DNA from: Candidatus Dadabacteria bacterium
GTDB taxonomy: Bacteria; Desulfobacterota_D; UBA1144; Nemesobacterales; Nemesobacteraceae
Reading direction: 5' to 3'
DNA length: 23,304 nt
Assembly (NCBI GenBank): GCA_026709745.1
Contig: JAPOSJ010000037.1
Location: 1-23,304, forward strand
Positions 1 through 7,020 of the stretch are shown piece after piece. The notes beneath the pieces were generated by a model that saw only the letters and a list, made by a program, of their open reading frames with translations, had not been told where the DNA came from and did not search any database. Made by a program: the position numbers and the translations under genes. Position 1 is the first letter of the stretch, and every line of letters begins with the position of its first letter.

Positions 1-353
1 TTAATTGTATTGGTAATGAAGCAGTAGTGCTTTGCTGAATCCACAAGATCTTCAAGGCTGCTCTGGTTGATGGAGCTTTTAACGCTGATGATACAATTGG
101 AAAATAAAAATTTTCTCCCGTTTTTCTCACCGACAACGTCAACTTTCAGGTCTTTCAATGCGATTTTCTTTCTGCGTGCTACGTAGACGACAGCAAGACA
201 GAAACACGAAGCTAGGGAACACAAAAAAAGTTCCGTAGGCATCATTCCGGTATCATCTCCGCTGAATTCCGGCGACTCATCAACTGGGATCTGAAACTGC
301 CTTGCGTTTACGGTTACCTGATAGTTTTTTTGCCATGTTGCCTCAACTTTCAT
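1..353 (-). CDS. OsmC-like thiol peroxidase/redox protein (3' end outside window)
   Basis: Reading from the ATG at 353, 117 codons stay open to the window edge. The OsmC/Ohr fold is recognisable: an N-terminal beta region, then a central helix with Cys at residues 45, 50 and 52 in a 'CSLASCFC' segment, and a late Cys111 in 'HYCFITNT'. OsmC proteins pair one Cys of the central helix with one near the C-terminus to reduce hydroperoxides or handle reactive sulfur; here Cys50 and Cys111 are the likely pair. Family length is about 130-140 residues, so only the last few codons should be missing. The start codon shares one base with the TGA stop of the upstream glycosyltransferase (TGATG), so translation is probably coupled. 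It is the last visible gene of the nitrogen operon. Substrate unknown. Confidence 0.8.
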   Translation of the reverse strand, partial: MKVEATWQKNYQVTVNARQFQIPVDESPEFSGDDTGMMPTELFLCSLASCFCLAVVYVARRKKIALKDLKVDVVGEKNGRKFLFSNCIISVKSSINQSSLEDLVDSAKHYCFITNTI

Positions 354-1549
354 CAAGTTCTCTCCACTGTACGTAAAACATCCCTGTTCAGGATGTCGCT
401 GTATATGTTCAGATGTTCAAGCGCCACGCTTTCCCATCCGTATTGCCTTGCAGTTTCTGTACCACCGCCTATGAGCTTTTTGCGCAATTCTGCGTGTTCA
501 AGTATTTCGATGATTCCATTCGCGATAGCCTCATAATCCATTGGGGAGACAAGCAGGGAGTTCTTCCCGTTTTCCATGAATTCGGTAAGTGGTTCTATAT
601 TGGAAGCTATTACAGGTACGCCGGAAGCCATGGCCTCCAGCACCACGAGTCCCCACCCCTCCGTTAATGAGGGAAAGATGAAAACGTCAGCCGCGTTATA
701 GAGGTCGGCAATCAGTTCTTCTGGGACTCTTCCCAGAATGAAAATATCTTTTCCAGTTTTTATTTCTAATTTTTCTGCTTCGGAGAAAAACTCTCTGCGA
801 TAATCCCTGTAGTCAAAGAGCGTTTCTCCACCTCCAAGCAACCAGATTACCCGCTCATTCTTTGCGGCGAAGTGCTCTCTTGCCCGGGCAAACGCTCTCA
901 GGGTTGATAACGTGTTTTTGCGGGGTTCGATACCGCCGATTGTAAGAACCGTTTTGCATCCGTCGGCTGAAAATTCAAGCTTTGAGGCTTTAGGAGATTT
1001 GGTTTGAGTGCCTGTGCCGTAAAACTTGGACAGCTCGACACCGTTTGTTACCCGCCGTGGCCTAAGAGAGTATTTCTCGGCGAGTTGTTTTTCCCAGTAA
1101 TTGCTCACGACCAGAAGATAATCGGGCTTCATTATGCTTTTCATCTGGCATTCCAAAAGAGATTCCGATCTGAAATCATCAACGTGGTGAACAGTTCTGA
1201 GAAAAAACTCTATCCGGCCTTTTTGCCTGATATCTAGAAGGGCGTTTGCCGATATGCAGTCCTCTGCATGGTAGATGTCGTAGCGTTCGTCTAGGTTGCT
1301 AAGGTAATTGACATATGCTCTTATATAAGCATGGATTTTTTCGTCCATACAACCGAATTCATTTTTTGGACATGGAACCAGAGTGTGTGGAATGTCAACT
1401 TTTCTGAAAAATCCGTTTTCTGTCCCGAGTGCGTAAATGTGAACTTTCTGTCCCAGTTCTCTCAGCTTTTCCGCGAGATTAAGTGTGTGAACTACGCCTC
1501 CTCTGGGTTTTGTCGAGTAAGTGAAAAGTGCTATGTCAAGCTGTCTCAT
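353..1549 (-). CDS. MSMEG_0565-type family 4 glycosyltransferase
   Basis: A 398-residue GT-B glycosyltransferase. The N-terminus 'FTYSTKPRGGVVHTL' closely resembles the MSMEG_0565 family, a glycosyltransferase often found next to Nit1/sll0783-type clusters. The C-terminal half has 'GGIEPRKNT' (about 204-212) and the GT4 donor-sugar signature 'LTEGWGLVVLEAMASG' (about 295-310) with the E-x7-E pair. The start at 1549 is chosen because GGAGG lies about 7 nt upstream; the frame extends further upstream but only inside the preceding gene. It overlaps the stop of the upstream AllH-like gene by 14 bp and hands over to the OsmC gene by a TGATG overlap. No signal peptide or membrane segment is seen, so it is probably cytosolic. 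Donor and acceptor are unknown; its place in a nitrogen operon suggests it glycosylates a small molecule rather than envelope polymer, which is inference. Confidence 0.8.
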   Translation of the reverse strand: MRQLDIALFTYSTKPRGGVVHTLNLAEKLRELGQKVHIYALGTENGFFRKVDIPHTLVPCPKNEFGCMDEKIHAYIRAYVNYLSNLDERYDIYHAEDCISANALLDIRQKGRIEFFLRTVHHVDDFRSESLLECQMKSIMKPDYLLVVSNYWEKQLAEKYSLRPRRVTNGVELSKFYGTGTQTKSPKASKLEFSADGCKTVLTIGGIEPRKNTLSTLRAFARAREHFAAKNERVIWLLGGGETLFDYRDYRREFFSEAEKLEIKTGKDIFILGRVPEELIADLYNAADVFIFPSLTEGWGLVVLEAMASGVPVIASNIEPLTEFMENGKNSLLVSPMDYEAIANGIIEILEHAELRKKLIGGGTETARQYGWESVALEHLNIYSDILNRDVLRTVERT

Positions 1550-2579
1550 GCAGAACCTCCAGATTCTCAAGCCTTGAGACCAAAAATCTGGTTCCATAAA
1601 ATACCCCGACAGCAGTATCGGCCCCGGAAGTATCTCCCATTTTCAGCAGCGTTTTAGCAGCCTCGGCAGTTCGCTCCATATCCTCAGTAAGAAGGCAGTG
1701 GATTAGATTGACCATCGCGAGGGTATATACTCCATCACGAGCTTCCTTCAGCATGCTTGAACCGAAGACAGTGGTTCTTTGACGCGCCTCTTCGTAAATG
1801 CTTCTTGCGACTTCATCGAAAAACCTGGTGTCGTCACCCATGCCAATTATTGCTCCTCCTGTCTTGAGGCTTGCTACAAGTCCGCAGAGGAAATCGTCAC
1901 AGGATGGTGTGAGCCCGGGTCCGAGACCTATTATAATTTTTGCGCTTTCCTTTACTGCTTCACTGTCAAGTGAGAAGATTCCCCACATTACTCTTTCGAT
2001 ACCAGGTCTCGCTCTTTCGGCAAAACTGTTGTCGCGGGATTTTACGAAAAGGTCGATGGAACCGACAAGCTCCACGTTTTCAAGCAGTGCCACGAGACCT
2101 TCCCTGCTGGGACATGTGTATATCACGTCACGAAGCACTCTCAGGTTAAGCTTCATTATCTCAAGCGGGCGTACCGAATCTCTATCAGGGGTATGAGGAG
2201 GATGCCATTTTACGACGTCGTGGATATCGGGAATCATGAAATTCTTTCCTATCAAGACATTTTTTCCCCCGAGGACAACCTCCATTCCCTCTTCAATTCC
2301 AATAGACTTAAAGCCTGGAAAAGGGTTTTTCTCATCTACGATTATGGAATTTGCCGAGACGTACTGCCCGTAGGGTGTGACCCTTATCAACTCATCGTCT
2401 CCAACTTTTATATAGAAAGACTTCTCGAATACGCCCTCAATGTAGGCGGGACTTTTGAGATTCGTGAGAGTTTTGTAAGAGTTAACTCCAATCGCTTTTA
2501 CGTTTAACTGTTCTGTCGGGTTTCCTTTTGACATTGCAACGGAGAGGATTGGGAAATTTTGAGAAAAGTTAATTCCCAT
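1536..2579 (-). CDS. allH: AllH-like oxamate carbamoyltransferase subunit (DUF2877)
   Basis: A DUF2877 protein of 347 residues from the ATG at 2579 (an in-frame ATG at 2609 would add 10). E. coli YlbF/AllH is the DUF2877 subunit of the three-part oxamate carbamoyltransferase (AllF, AllG, AllH), which interconverts oxalurate plus phosphate and oxamate plus carbamoyl phosphate. The family's diagnostic motif 'GLGPGLTPSCDDFLCG' is present at about residues 218-233. The protein is somewhat longer than I expect for the E. coli one, mainly at the N-terminus. Its partners FdrA/AllF and YlbE/AllG are in the same operon but several genes upstream, rather than adjacent as in E. coli. The start overlaps the upstream small gene by 11 bp. 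The family call is firm; oxamate/oxalurate as substrate is unproven here. Confidence 0.85.
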   Translation of the reverse strand: MGINFSQNFPILSVAMSKGNPTEQLNVKAIGVNSYKTLTNLKSPAYIEGVFEKSFYIKVGDDELIRVTPYGQYVSANSIIVDEKNPFPGFKSIGIEEGMEVVLGGKNVLIGKNFMIPDIHDVVKWHPPHTPDRDSVRPLEIMKLNLRVLRDVIYTCPSREGLVALLENVELVGSIDLFVKSRDNSFAERARPGIERVMWGIFSLDSEAVKESAKIIIGLGPGLTPSCDDFLCGLVASLKTGGAIIGMGDDTRFFDEVARSIYEEARQRTTVFGSSMLKEARDGVYTLAMVNLIHCLLTEDMERTAEAAKTLLKMGDTSGADTAVGVFYGTRFLVSRLENLEVLHETA

Positions 2580-2847
2580 CGACTTCTTTTTTCCATTTGG
2601 GACGATCACCCCCGGGGTAGGAAGTCATCAGGATTATTCTTCTGCGAATTTTCCATGGTATGGCAAGATAAATTGGGACGAATATCCTTCTCCAGAGAAA
2701 AGGAAGCACTCCTTTTTCGCGGTAAGCGCCGGAGGTACAGTCCGGGTAAAGATTCTCCATATTATCCGCCGCCGCTTCAAGCAGATACTTTTCTGCGTTT
2801 TCTCTTAACCAGCCACCTGAGGGTTTGTTTTCTGACAATTGAGTCAC
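2569..2847 (-). CDS. Small orphan protein of the nitrogen operon
   Basis: A short gene between the disulfide reductase (stop at 2862) and the AllH-like gene, which it overlaps by 11 bp. No ATG fits. The likely starts are GTG at 2847 (92 residues) or TTG at 2838 (89 residues). The TTG has an AAGGTG ribosome-binding sequence about 6 nt upstream, so it may be the true start. The frame extends further upstream to 2958, but only inside the reductase gene. The protein is rich in Trp and Arg, with a half-hydrophobic stretch 'FLWRRIFVPIYLAIPWKIRR' that could lie on or in the membrane, followed by 'SYPGGDRPKW' and a basic tail. I do not recognise the family. Its tight packing argues that it is a real gene serving this operon. 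Confidence 0.7.
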   Translation of the reverse strand: MTQLSENKPSGGWLRENAEKYLLEAAADNMENLYPDCTSGAYREKGVLPFLWRRIFVPIYLAIPWKIRRRIILMTSYPGGDRPKWKKEVDGN

Positions 2848-2861
2848 CTTTTTAAAAAAGT

Positions 2862-4211
2862 CTATACATTGGCCAATTTGGCCAATCCTGCCTGCGCTGC
2901 CAAGGCAATAGGTTCCATCAAGGCCCCTATCGGGGGTGAATACACATTTTCCATCCACGCAAAATCTTCAAGCGTAGCCTTACGTTTGATTGAAAAAGCA
3001 AGGAAATCGGCCCTTTCTTTTATTCCTTCCCCGCCTGCCATCTGGGCGCCTAGCACCCTGTGGGTTTTCGGGTCGGCAATGAGCTTTACTCTCATTCTCG
3101 TAACCCCAGGGTAATACCTGGCTCTGGATATTCCTTGGGAGAATGCGACGACGTGAGGTATCCCAAGAGCTTTATGAAGGGTTTCACCGAGAGACACACC
3201 GCCGATCTGGATCTTTCCGCCCACCATCCCCCAAGGCACATAAACAGGATCATAAGCACGGTTATCTCCAGCAGCATTCGCCCCGGCTATTCTTCCTTGA
3301 GAATAAGCATGGCTTCCCGAAAGCCCCTGAATCGGAATTTCAGTTACCCCGTGCACCACTTCTGTGCAGTCACCGGCGGCGTAGACCCCATCAACGCCGG
3401 TTCTCATATGATCGTCAACCAGGACTCCTCCGGTAGAACCGACTTTTATTCCCGCTTCGCGGGAAAGAGTATTGTTTGGTACCTTGTGAGTGGCGACTAT
3501 AACGACTTCACACTCTATTTCACCCTTTGAGGTCATCAGAGATTTCACCTTGCTGTTCTGTCCTCTTATCTCGTGAGCCTTGGTTCCGAAATGCATTTTG
3601 ACACCCAGTTCTTCAAAAGACTCCTGTACCGGTTCCATGATATCGGGATCCGCCACTTCAGACATAAGCCAGCCGCCTTCATCCACTAGATGGGTTTCAA
3701 TTCCCCTTTGTGCCAAGTTTCCCGCCATCTCAATACCCAGAGGAGAGGCGGATAGCACGGCGATTTTCTTTATGCTGTCAAGCTTTTTGTCAAATTCCAT
3801 TGCTCTTCGGATGTTCTTCACGTAATGAACACCGTCGAGATCAATACCAGGAATATCTGGATTTCCGTATTCAAATCCCGTGGCGATTATAAGCCGGTCC
3901 CAAGGAAATTTCTCGGAACCCACTGACACAAACTTTTTATCAAGATTTATTCCCGTTACCTTAGTGTTATATCTGATGTCAATTCCAATGCCAGTGTAGT
4001 GTTCGGCGGTCTGGAGAAAAAGATTTTTAAAATCCGGAATTTCCCTACCATGCACAAATGGTATGCCGCAAGGGCTGTAGGCTACATCTTCAAATTCCGT
4101 AAATAACGTGACGGATGAATTGGGGCTTGCAAGACCTCTTGCCGTGGAAGCCGCAGAGATTCCGCCCGCTCCTCCGCCTATTATAACGAACTTAAGTTTT
4201 TCTTGACTCAT
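2862..4211 (-). CDS. FAD-dependent pyridine nucleotide-disulfide reductase (CoA-disulfide reductase/NADH oxidase-like)
   Basis: A 449-residue flavoprotein of the CoA-disulfide reductase/Nox class. FAD is bound by 'IIGGGAGGISAA' (about 10-21) and 'GVYAAGDCTEV' (about two thirds along). A single redox Cys48 lies in 'YSPCGIPF', the position of the active Cys in this class. The C-terminal dimer domain ends with 'YSPPIG', matching the conserved Y-x-P-P motif of the class. The second nucleotide-binding loop, normally G-x-G-x-x-G, is degenerate here ('VLSASPLGIEMA', about 152-163), so NAD(P)H binding may be altered. The ATG at 4211 is preceded by GAGGAG about 6 nt upstream. Its operon partner OsmC is also a Cys-dependent redox protein. 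Nit1C clusters often carry an unrelated flavoprotein (MSMEG_0569/NitH type); this one appears to take that place. Substrate unknown. Confidence 0.82.
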   Translation of the reverse strand: MSQEKLKFVIIGGGAGGISAASTARGLASPNSSVTLFTEFEDVAYSPCGIPFVHGREIPDFKNLFLQTAEHYTGIGIDIRYNTKVTGINLDKKFVSVGSEKFPWDRLIIATGFEYGNPDIPGIDLDGVHYVKNIRRAMEFDKKLDSIKKIAVLSASPLGIEMAGNLAQRGIETHLVDEGGWLMSEVADPDIMEPVQESFEELGVKMHFGTKAHEIRGQNSKVKSLMTSKGEIECEVVIVATHKVPNNTLSREAGIKVGSTGGVLVDDHMRTGVDGVYAAGDCTEVVHGVTEIPIQGLSGSHAYSQGRIAGANAAGDNRAYDPVYVPWGMVGGKIQIGGVSLGETLHKALGIPHVVAFSQGISRARYYPGVTRMRVKLIADPKTHRVLGAQMAGGEGIKERADFLAFSIKRKATLEDFAWMENVYSPPIGALMEPIALAAQAGLAKLANV

Positions 4212-4268
4212 CTATATCTCCTCAATTTAATCCATTGGTTCCTTGTAACTAGGCTTCGGGCCATTGTT

Positions 4269-5408
4269 TTAGCTGTACCCGTTTATCGAGATTGATTTCT
4301 TAAGTTTTTTAAACCTTGCTGTTCTTGATTCGTGTAGCTTTTCAAAATCCGGAAGCACGGAGCATTCCCCGCAGCTCACACAGCCGGCCACACCACTTTT
4401 AGACCCTCCGTCGTATCTGGAGAGAATCTTGGCGGCTTCGGAATACACATATTCCATAACCTCCGCCTTCGGCGGTCTTATGTTTTCCATTGGGGTGCCT
4501 GCAATGGGTCTGAAAGGTACAATAAATGGATAAACTCCTATTTCGGCGCAAATTTCAGCGCCCTCAATAACCGTTTTCAGCTTCTCGCCGAGTCCAACTA
4601 GAATATAAGTGCTCACCGCCCATCTTCCGAAGACCCTGACACCTTCTTTCCAGGTCTCTATGTATCTGTCGAGTCCTATCATTGCCTTGCCCGGGGTTAT
4701 TTTTTCGAATATTTCCGGGTCGAACGTTTCAATATGGACTCCAAGAGCATCAACACCTGAAGATTTCAGCCTCTTTAGCCAGTTCAGGTCTTCAGGGGGA
4801 ACAATCTGCAACTGAATCGGAAGGCCTGTATGTTCTTTAACCTCGGAGCATATTTCGGCGTATTTTTCAAGCGCTTTTTCCTCATCGGGTGCAACGCCGG
4901 AAGTAAAGACAATGTTTGAAATGCCGTCGAGTTCCTTTGCAAGTTGAATCGTCTCAACAAGCGCCTTCGCATTTTTGAATCCGACAGTACTTCTGTCCTT
5001 CAGCGTAATCTCTATTCCGCAGAACTGACACCTTCTTTCGTCTTTCCAGAAATCACAGGTCTGAAGCAGGGTTGTAGCGAAAGTAGTTGGGCAATGTAGA
5101 AGACCGATTCTCTGCATCGGCACTCCGCTTGAAGTCTTATGGTCATAAAATCGTCCGTTACCCATAAGCTCAACCTGTACTAAAGCCACTTCATCCCGGA
5201 AAATCCAGTCTTCACCATTTATCTTGTCAAGATGATAAGGCGATGATTTTACGAAATCGCCGACAACCGGTACATTGGCGTCGGTATCAGGAAGAATTCT
5301 GAGATGAATCCCACCCGTGGGACCTGCGCCCCCTCGCCTGATATTCTCGGAATCGGGAATTCTCAAACCGTAACTCTGCAACTCCACTTTAAGGATTCTA
5401 GAATCCAT
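4269..5408 (-). CDS. nitD: Radical SAM protein, MSMEG_0568/Sll0785 (NitD) family
   Basis: A 379-residue protein of the radical SAM family found next to Nit1 nitrilases (Sll0785, MSMEG_0568, NitD). Family hallmarks seen: 'RRGGAGPTGG' near residue 25-33; the cluster-binding cysteines C118, C127 and C130 in a CX8CX2C arrangement ('TCDFWKDERRCQFCGIE') instead of CX3CX2C; 'VSTYILVGLGE'; 'VYPFIVPFRPIAGTPMENI'; and a C-terminal Cys triplet 343/346/349 ('GCVSCGECSVL') that could hold an auxiliary cluster. Such enzymes reductively cleave S-adenosylmethionine to start radical chemistry; the substrate of this family is not established. The ATG at 5408 has GGGAG about 7 nt upstream. A 129-bp gap, the largest in the operon, separates it from the upstream Sll0783-like gene. 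Confidence 0.88.
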   Translation of the reverse strand: MDSRILKVELQSYGLRIPDSENIRRGGAGPTGGIHLRILPDTDANVPVVGDFVKSSPYHLDKINGEDWIFRDEVALVQVELMGNGRFYDHKTSSGVPMQRIGLLHCPTTFATTLLQTCDFWKDERRCQFCGIEITLKDRSTVGFKNAKALVETIQLAKELDGISNIVFTSGVAPDEEKALEKYAEICSEVKEHTGLPIQLQIVPPEDLNWLKRLKSSGVDALGVHIETFDPEIFEKITPGKAMIGLDRYIETWKEGVRVFGRWAVSTYILVGLGEKLKTVIEGAEICAEIGVYPFIVPFRPIAGTPMENIRPPKAEVMEYVYSEAAKILSRYDGGSKSGVAGCVSCGECSVLPDFEKLHESRTARFKKLKKSISINGYS

Positions 5409-5448
5409 TGTTTTACTCCCAGCGTTTTTATTTCACATAACACCCTGT

Positions 5449-5471
5449 CCCCCTACCCAGTGTGCAGGGGG
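5449..5471 (-). promoter_or_regulatory. Hairpin in the longest intra-operon gap, upstream of the radical SAM gene
   Basis: CCCCCT (5449-5454) and AGGGGG (5466-5471) form a perfect 6-bp G:C-rich stem with an 11-nt loop, midway between the Sll0783-like stop and the radical SAM start. On the transcribed strand no U run follows it, so it is not a standard terminator. It could be a processing or mRNA-stability element. Weak evidence. Confidence 0.3.
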
Positions 5472-5537
5472 ATGAAAAATCAGCAACCGAAAACCGCGTT
5501 GGTTCTCTGTTGGATAATGAAACGGAGTCCAAAAGCT

Positions 5538-6029
5538 TTAGACAGTCCACGTGCTGAACATCATGGCTCCTTCCCTGTGATGCTCAATCACTATATCCAG
5601 TATATCCGTCGGATGAATCGGAGTAACTCCCTCTATAAAACTCGATTCATTCTGGCCGAGAAGCGCGGCTGCGGAGAAACGGCATGCGTATACCGTTATT
5701 CCTTCCGAAAGAAGCCTCCTGACGAGATTTGGATAAAGCTGAATACCGGCACCGTAACCGTCATCTCCGACATTCGGCCAGCCTCTGTAAACCGGTATGC
5801 CTGAAGCGGGACCGTAGAAAAGAACCGAGACATCATATCCCTTTCTCTTTGCCCTTATGGCGGTAAGCATGTTTATACCTGCCACCGAACCTTCATAAGG
5901 AACAGAATGTATTAGAAACAAAGCTTTTTCCCCTTCATTTGCCTGATGATCAGGAAAAAGCTTCTCCTCGTAATCAACAAGAGCTTTGCCCTCTTGAGGC
6001 CTCTCGCTTTTTACTCTGTCTACTGCCAT
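5538..6029 (-). CDS. nitB: MSMEG_0572/Sll0783 family nitrogen-starvation protein (NitB-like)
   Basis: A 163-residue protein resembling Synechocystis Sll0783 and MSMEG_0572, the first gene of Nit1C clusters. Recognisable family segments: 'FLIHSVPYEGSVAGINM', 'YDVSVLFYGP', 'VYACRFSAAALLGQNE', 'EGVTPIHPTDILDIVIEH' and the very C-terminal 'FSTWTV'. The pattern is DsrE-like (an alpha/beta fold with a mid-chain Cys), though its biochemical role is not known; in Synechocystis the gene responds to nitrogen starvation. The ATG at 6029 has a near-perfect AAGGAGGTG ribosome-binding site 8 nt upstream. Normally the next gene is the nitrilase (NitC); here it is the radical SAM gene and no nitrilase is present. 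Family confidence is high; function is open. Confidence 0.85.
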   Translation of the reverse strand: MAVDRVKSERPQEGKALVDYEEKLFPDHQANEGEKALFLIHSVPYEGSVAGINMLTAIRAKRKGYDVSVLFYGPASGIPVYRGWPNVGDDGYGAGIQLYPNLVRRLLSEGITVYACRFSAAALLGQNESSFIEGVTPIHPTDILDIVIEHHREGAMMFSTWTV

Positions 6030-6075
6030 TAATGCACCTCCTTAAAAAAGATATTTAAAATAATTCTCATGCTAA

Positions 6076-7020
6076 CTAACTTTCTCTCACTATTTCGGTA
6101 CCTTTTTCCCCCAAAAAGGCTTTAACCGTAGATTTTGAGGACGTTATGACCACTCGCCTGCCTCCTTCCCGCAAGAATCTTATCGCTGCCTCTATCTTAG
6201 GGCCCATGCTCCCTAGTGGGAAATGTCCTTCCCCAAGGTACTTTTCCGCTTCGTCTACAGTTATTTTCTCCAGCTCCACCTGTTTTTGAGTTCCGAAAAA
6301 CAGCGATATCCTATCTACGGGAGTAATTATGGCGAGAGTTTCAGCCCCGATCAGGGTCGCCAGTCTCTCTGAGGCCATATCCTTGTCAATCACGCCTTCT
6401 ACTCCTCTGAATTCCTCGTTTTCCCCACAGACAACAGGTATTCCACCGCCACCGCACGCGACGACTATGAAACCTCTTTTAATCAAATCCACTATCTCTT
6501 TCTTTTCCACTATGTCCAAAGGTTTTGGCGAAGGTACTACTCTCCTATACCCCCTGTTGGAGTCCTTTTTTATCTTCCAATTTTTCTCCCGCGCTAGAGA
6601 GTCAGCGGTTTCCCTGTCGAAAAAAGGTCCTATGAATTTTGTAGGGTTTGAAAAAGCCTTGTCATTTTCATCTACTACTACCTGGGTAATAACGGCCACA
6701 ACGGGTCTGTCCAAGCCGTTTTTTCTCAGATGATTTCTAAGCGTCTGAACGATCAGGTATCCAATCTGGCCCTGAGTCATCGCTCCGCATACGTCTGAGG
6801 GCATAGACGGGACATCTAGGGACGCGTATTCCTGCTGGAGCATGAAATTTCCTACTTGGGGTCCATTTCCATGAGTGATCACGATTCCGTAGCCCGACTC
6901 TACCAGTTTTACGAGCTCTCCCGATATGTCATTTGCAAAAGCGAGTTGGTCTTGGTGTCTGCCATGGTTTTCCTCGCCCATAAACGCGTTGCCTCCAAAA
7001 GCAATAACGGCCAGCTTCAT
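6076..7020 (-). CDS. arcC: Carbamate kinase
   Basis: Carbamate kinase of 314 residues, the usual length. It catalyses the reversible reaction carbamoyl phosphate + ADP to ATP + carbamate, which decays to CO2 and ammonia. Family motifs: 'AFGGNAFMGE' at 7-16, 'THGNGPQVG' at 49-57, 'ACGGGGIPVV' at about 188-197, 'GVIDKD' at 209-214, and 'GSMGPKIEAA' near the C-terminus. The ATG overlaps the stop of fdrA by 4 bp (ATGA) and has GGGAGAGG just upstream, so its level is tied to FdrA. In E. coli the equivalent enzyme (YbcF/AllK) is encoded next to the oxamate carbamoyltransferase genes and harvests the energy of carbamoyl phosphate; the same role is expected here. Confidence 0.95.
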   Translation of the reverse strand: MKLAVIAFGGNAFMGEENHGRHQDQLAFANDISGELVKLVESGYGIVITHGNGPQVGNFMLQQEYASLDVPSMPSDVCGAMTQGQIGYLIVQTLRNHLRKNGLDRPVVAVITQVVVDENDKAFSNPTKFIGPFFDRETADSLAREKNWKIKKDSNRGYRRVVPSPKPLDIVEKKEIVDLIKRGFIVVACGGGGIPVVCGENEEFRGVEGVIDKDMASERLATLIGAETLAIITPVDRISLFFGTQKQVELEKITVDEAEKYLGEGHFPLGSMGPKIEAAIRFLREGGRRVVITSSKSTVKAFLGEKGTEIVRES

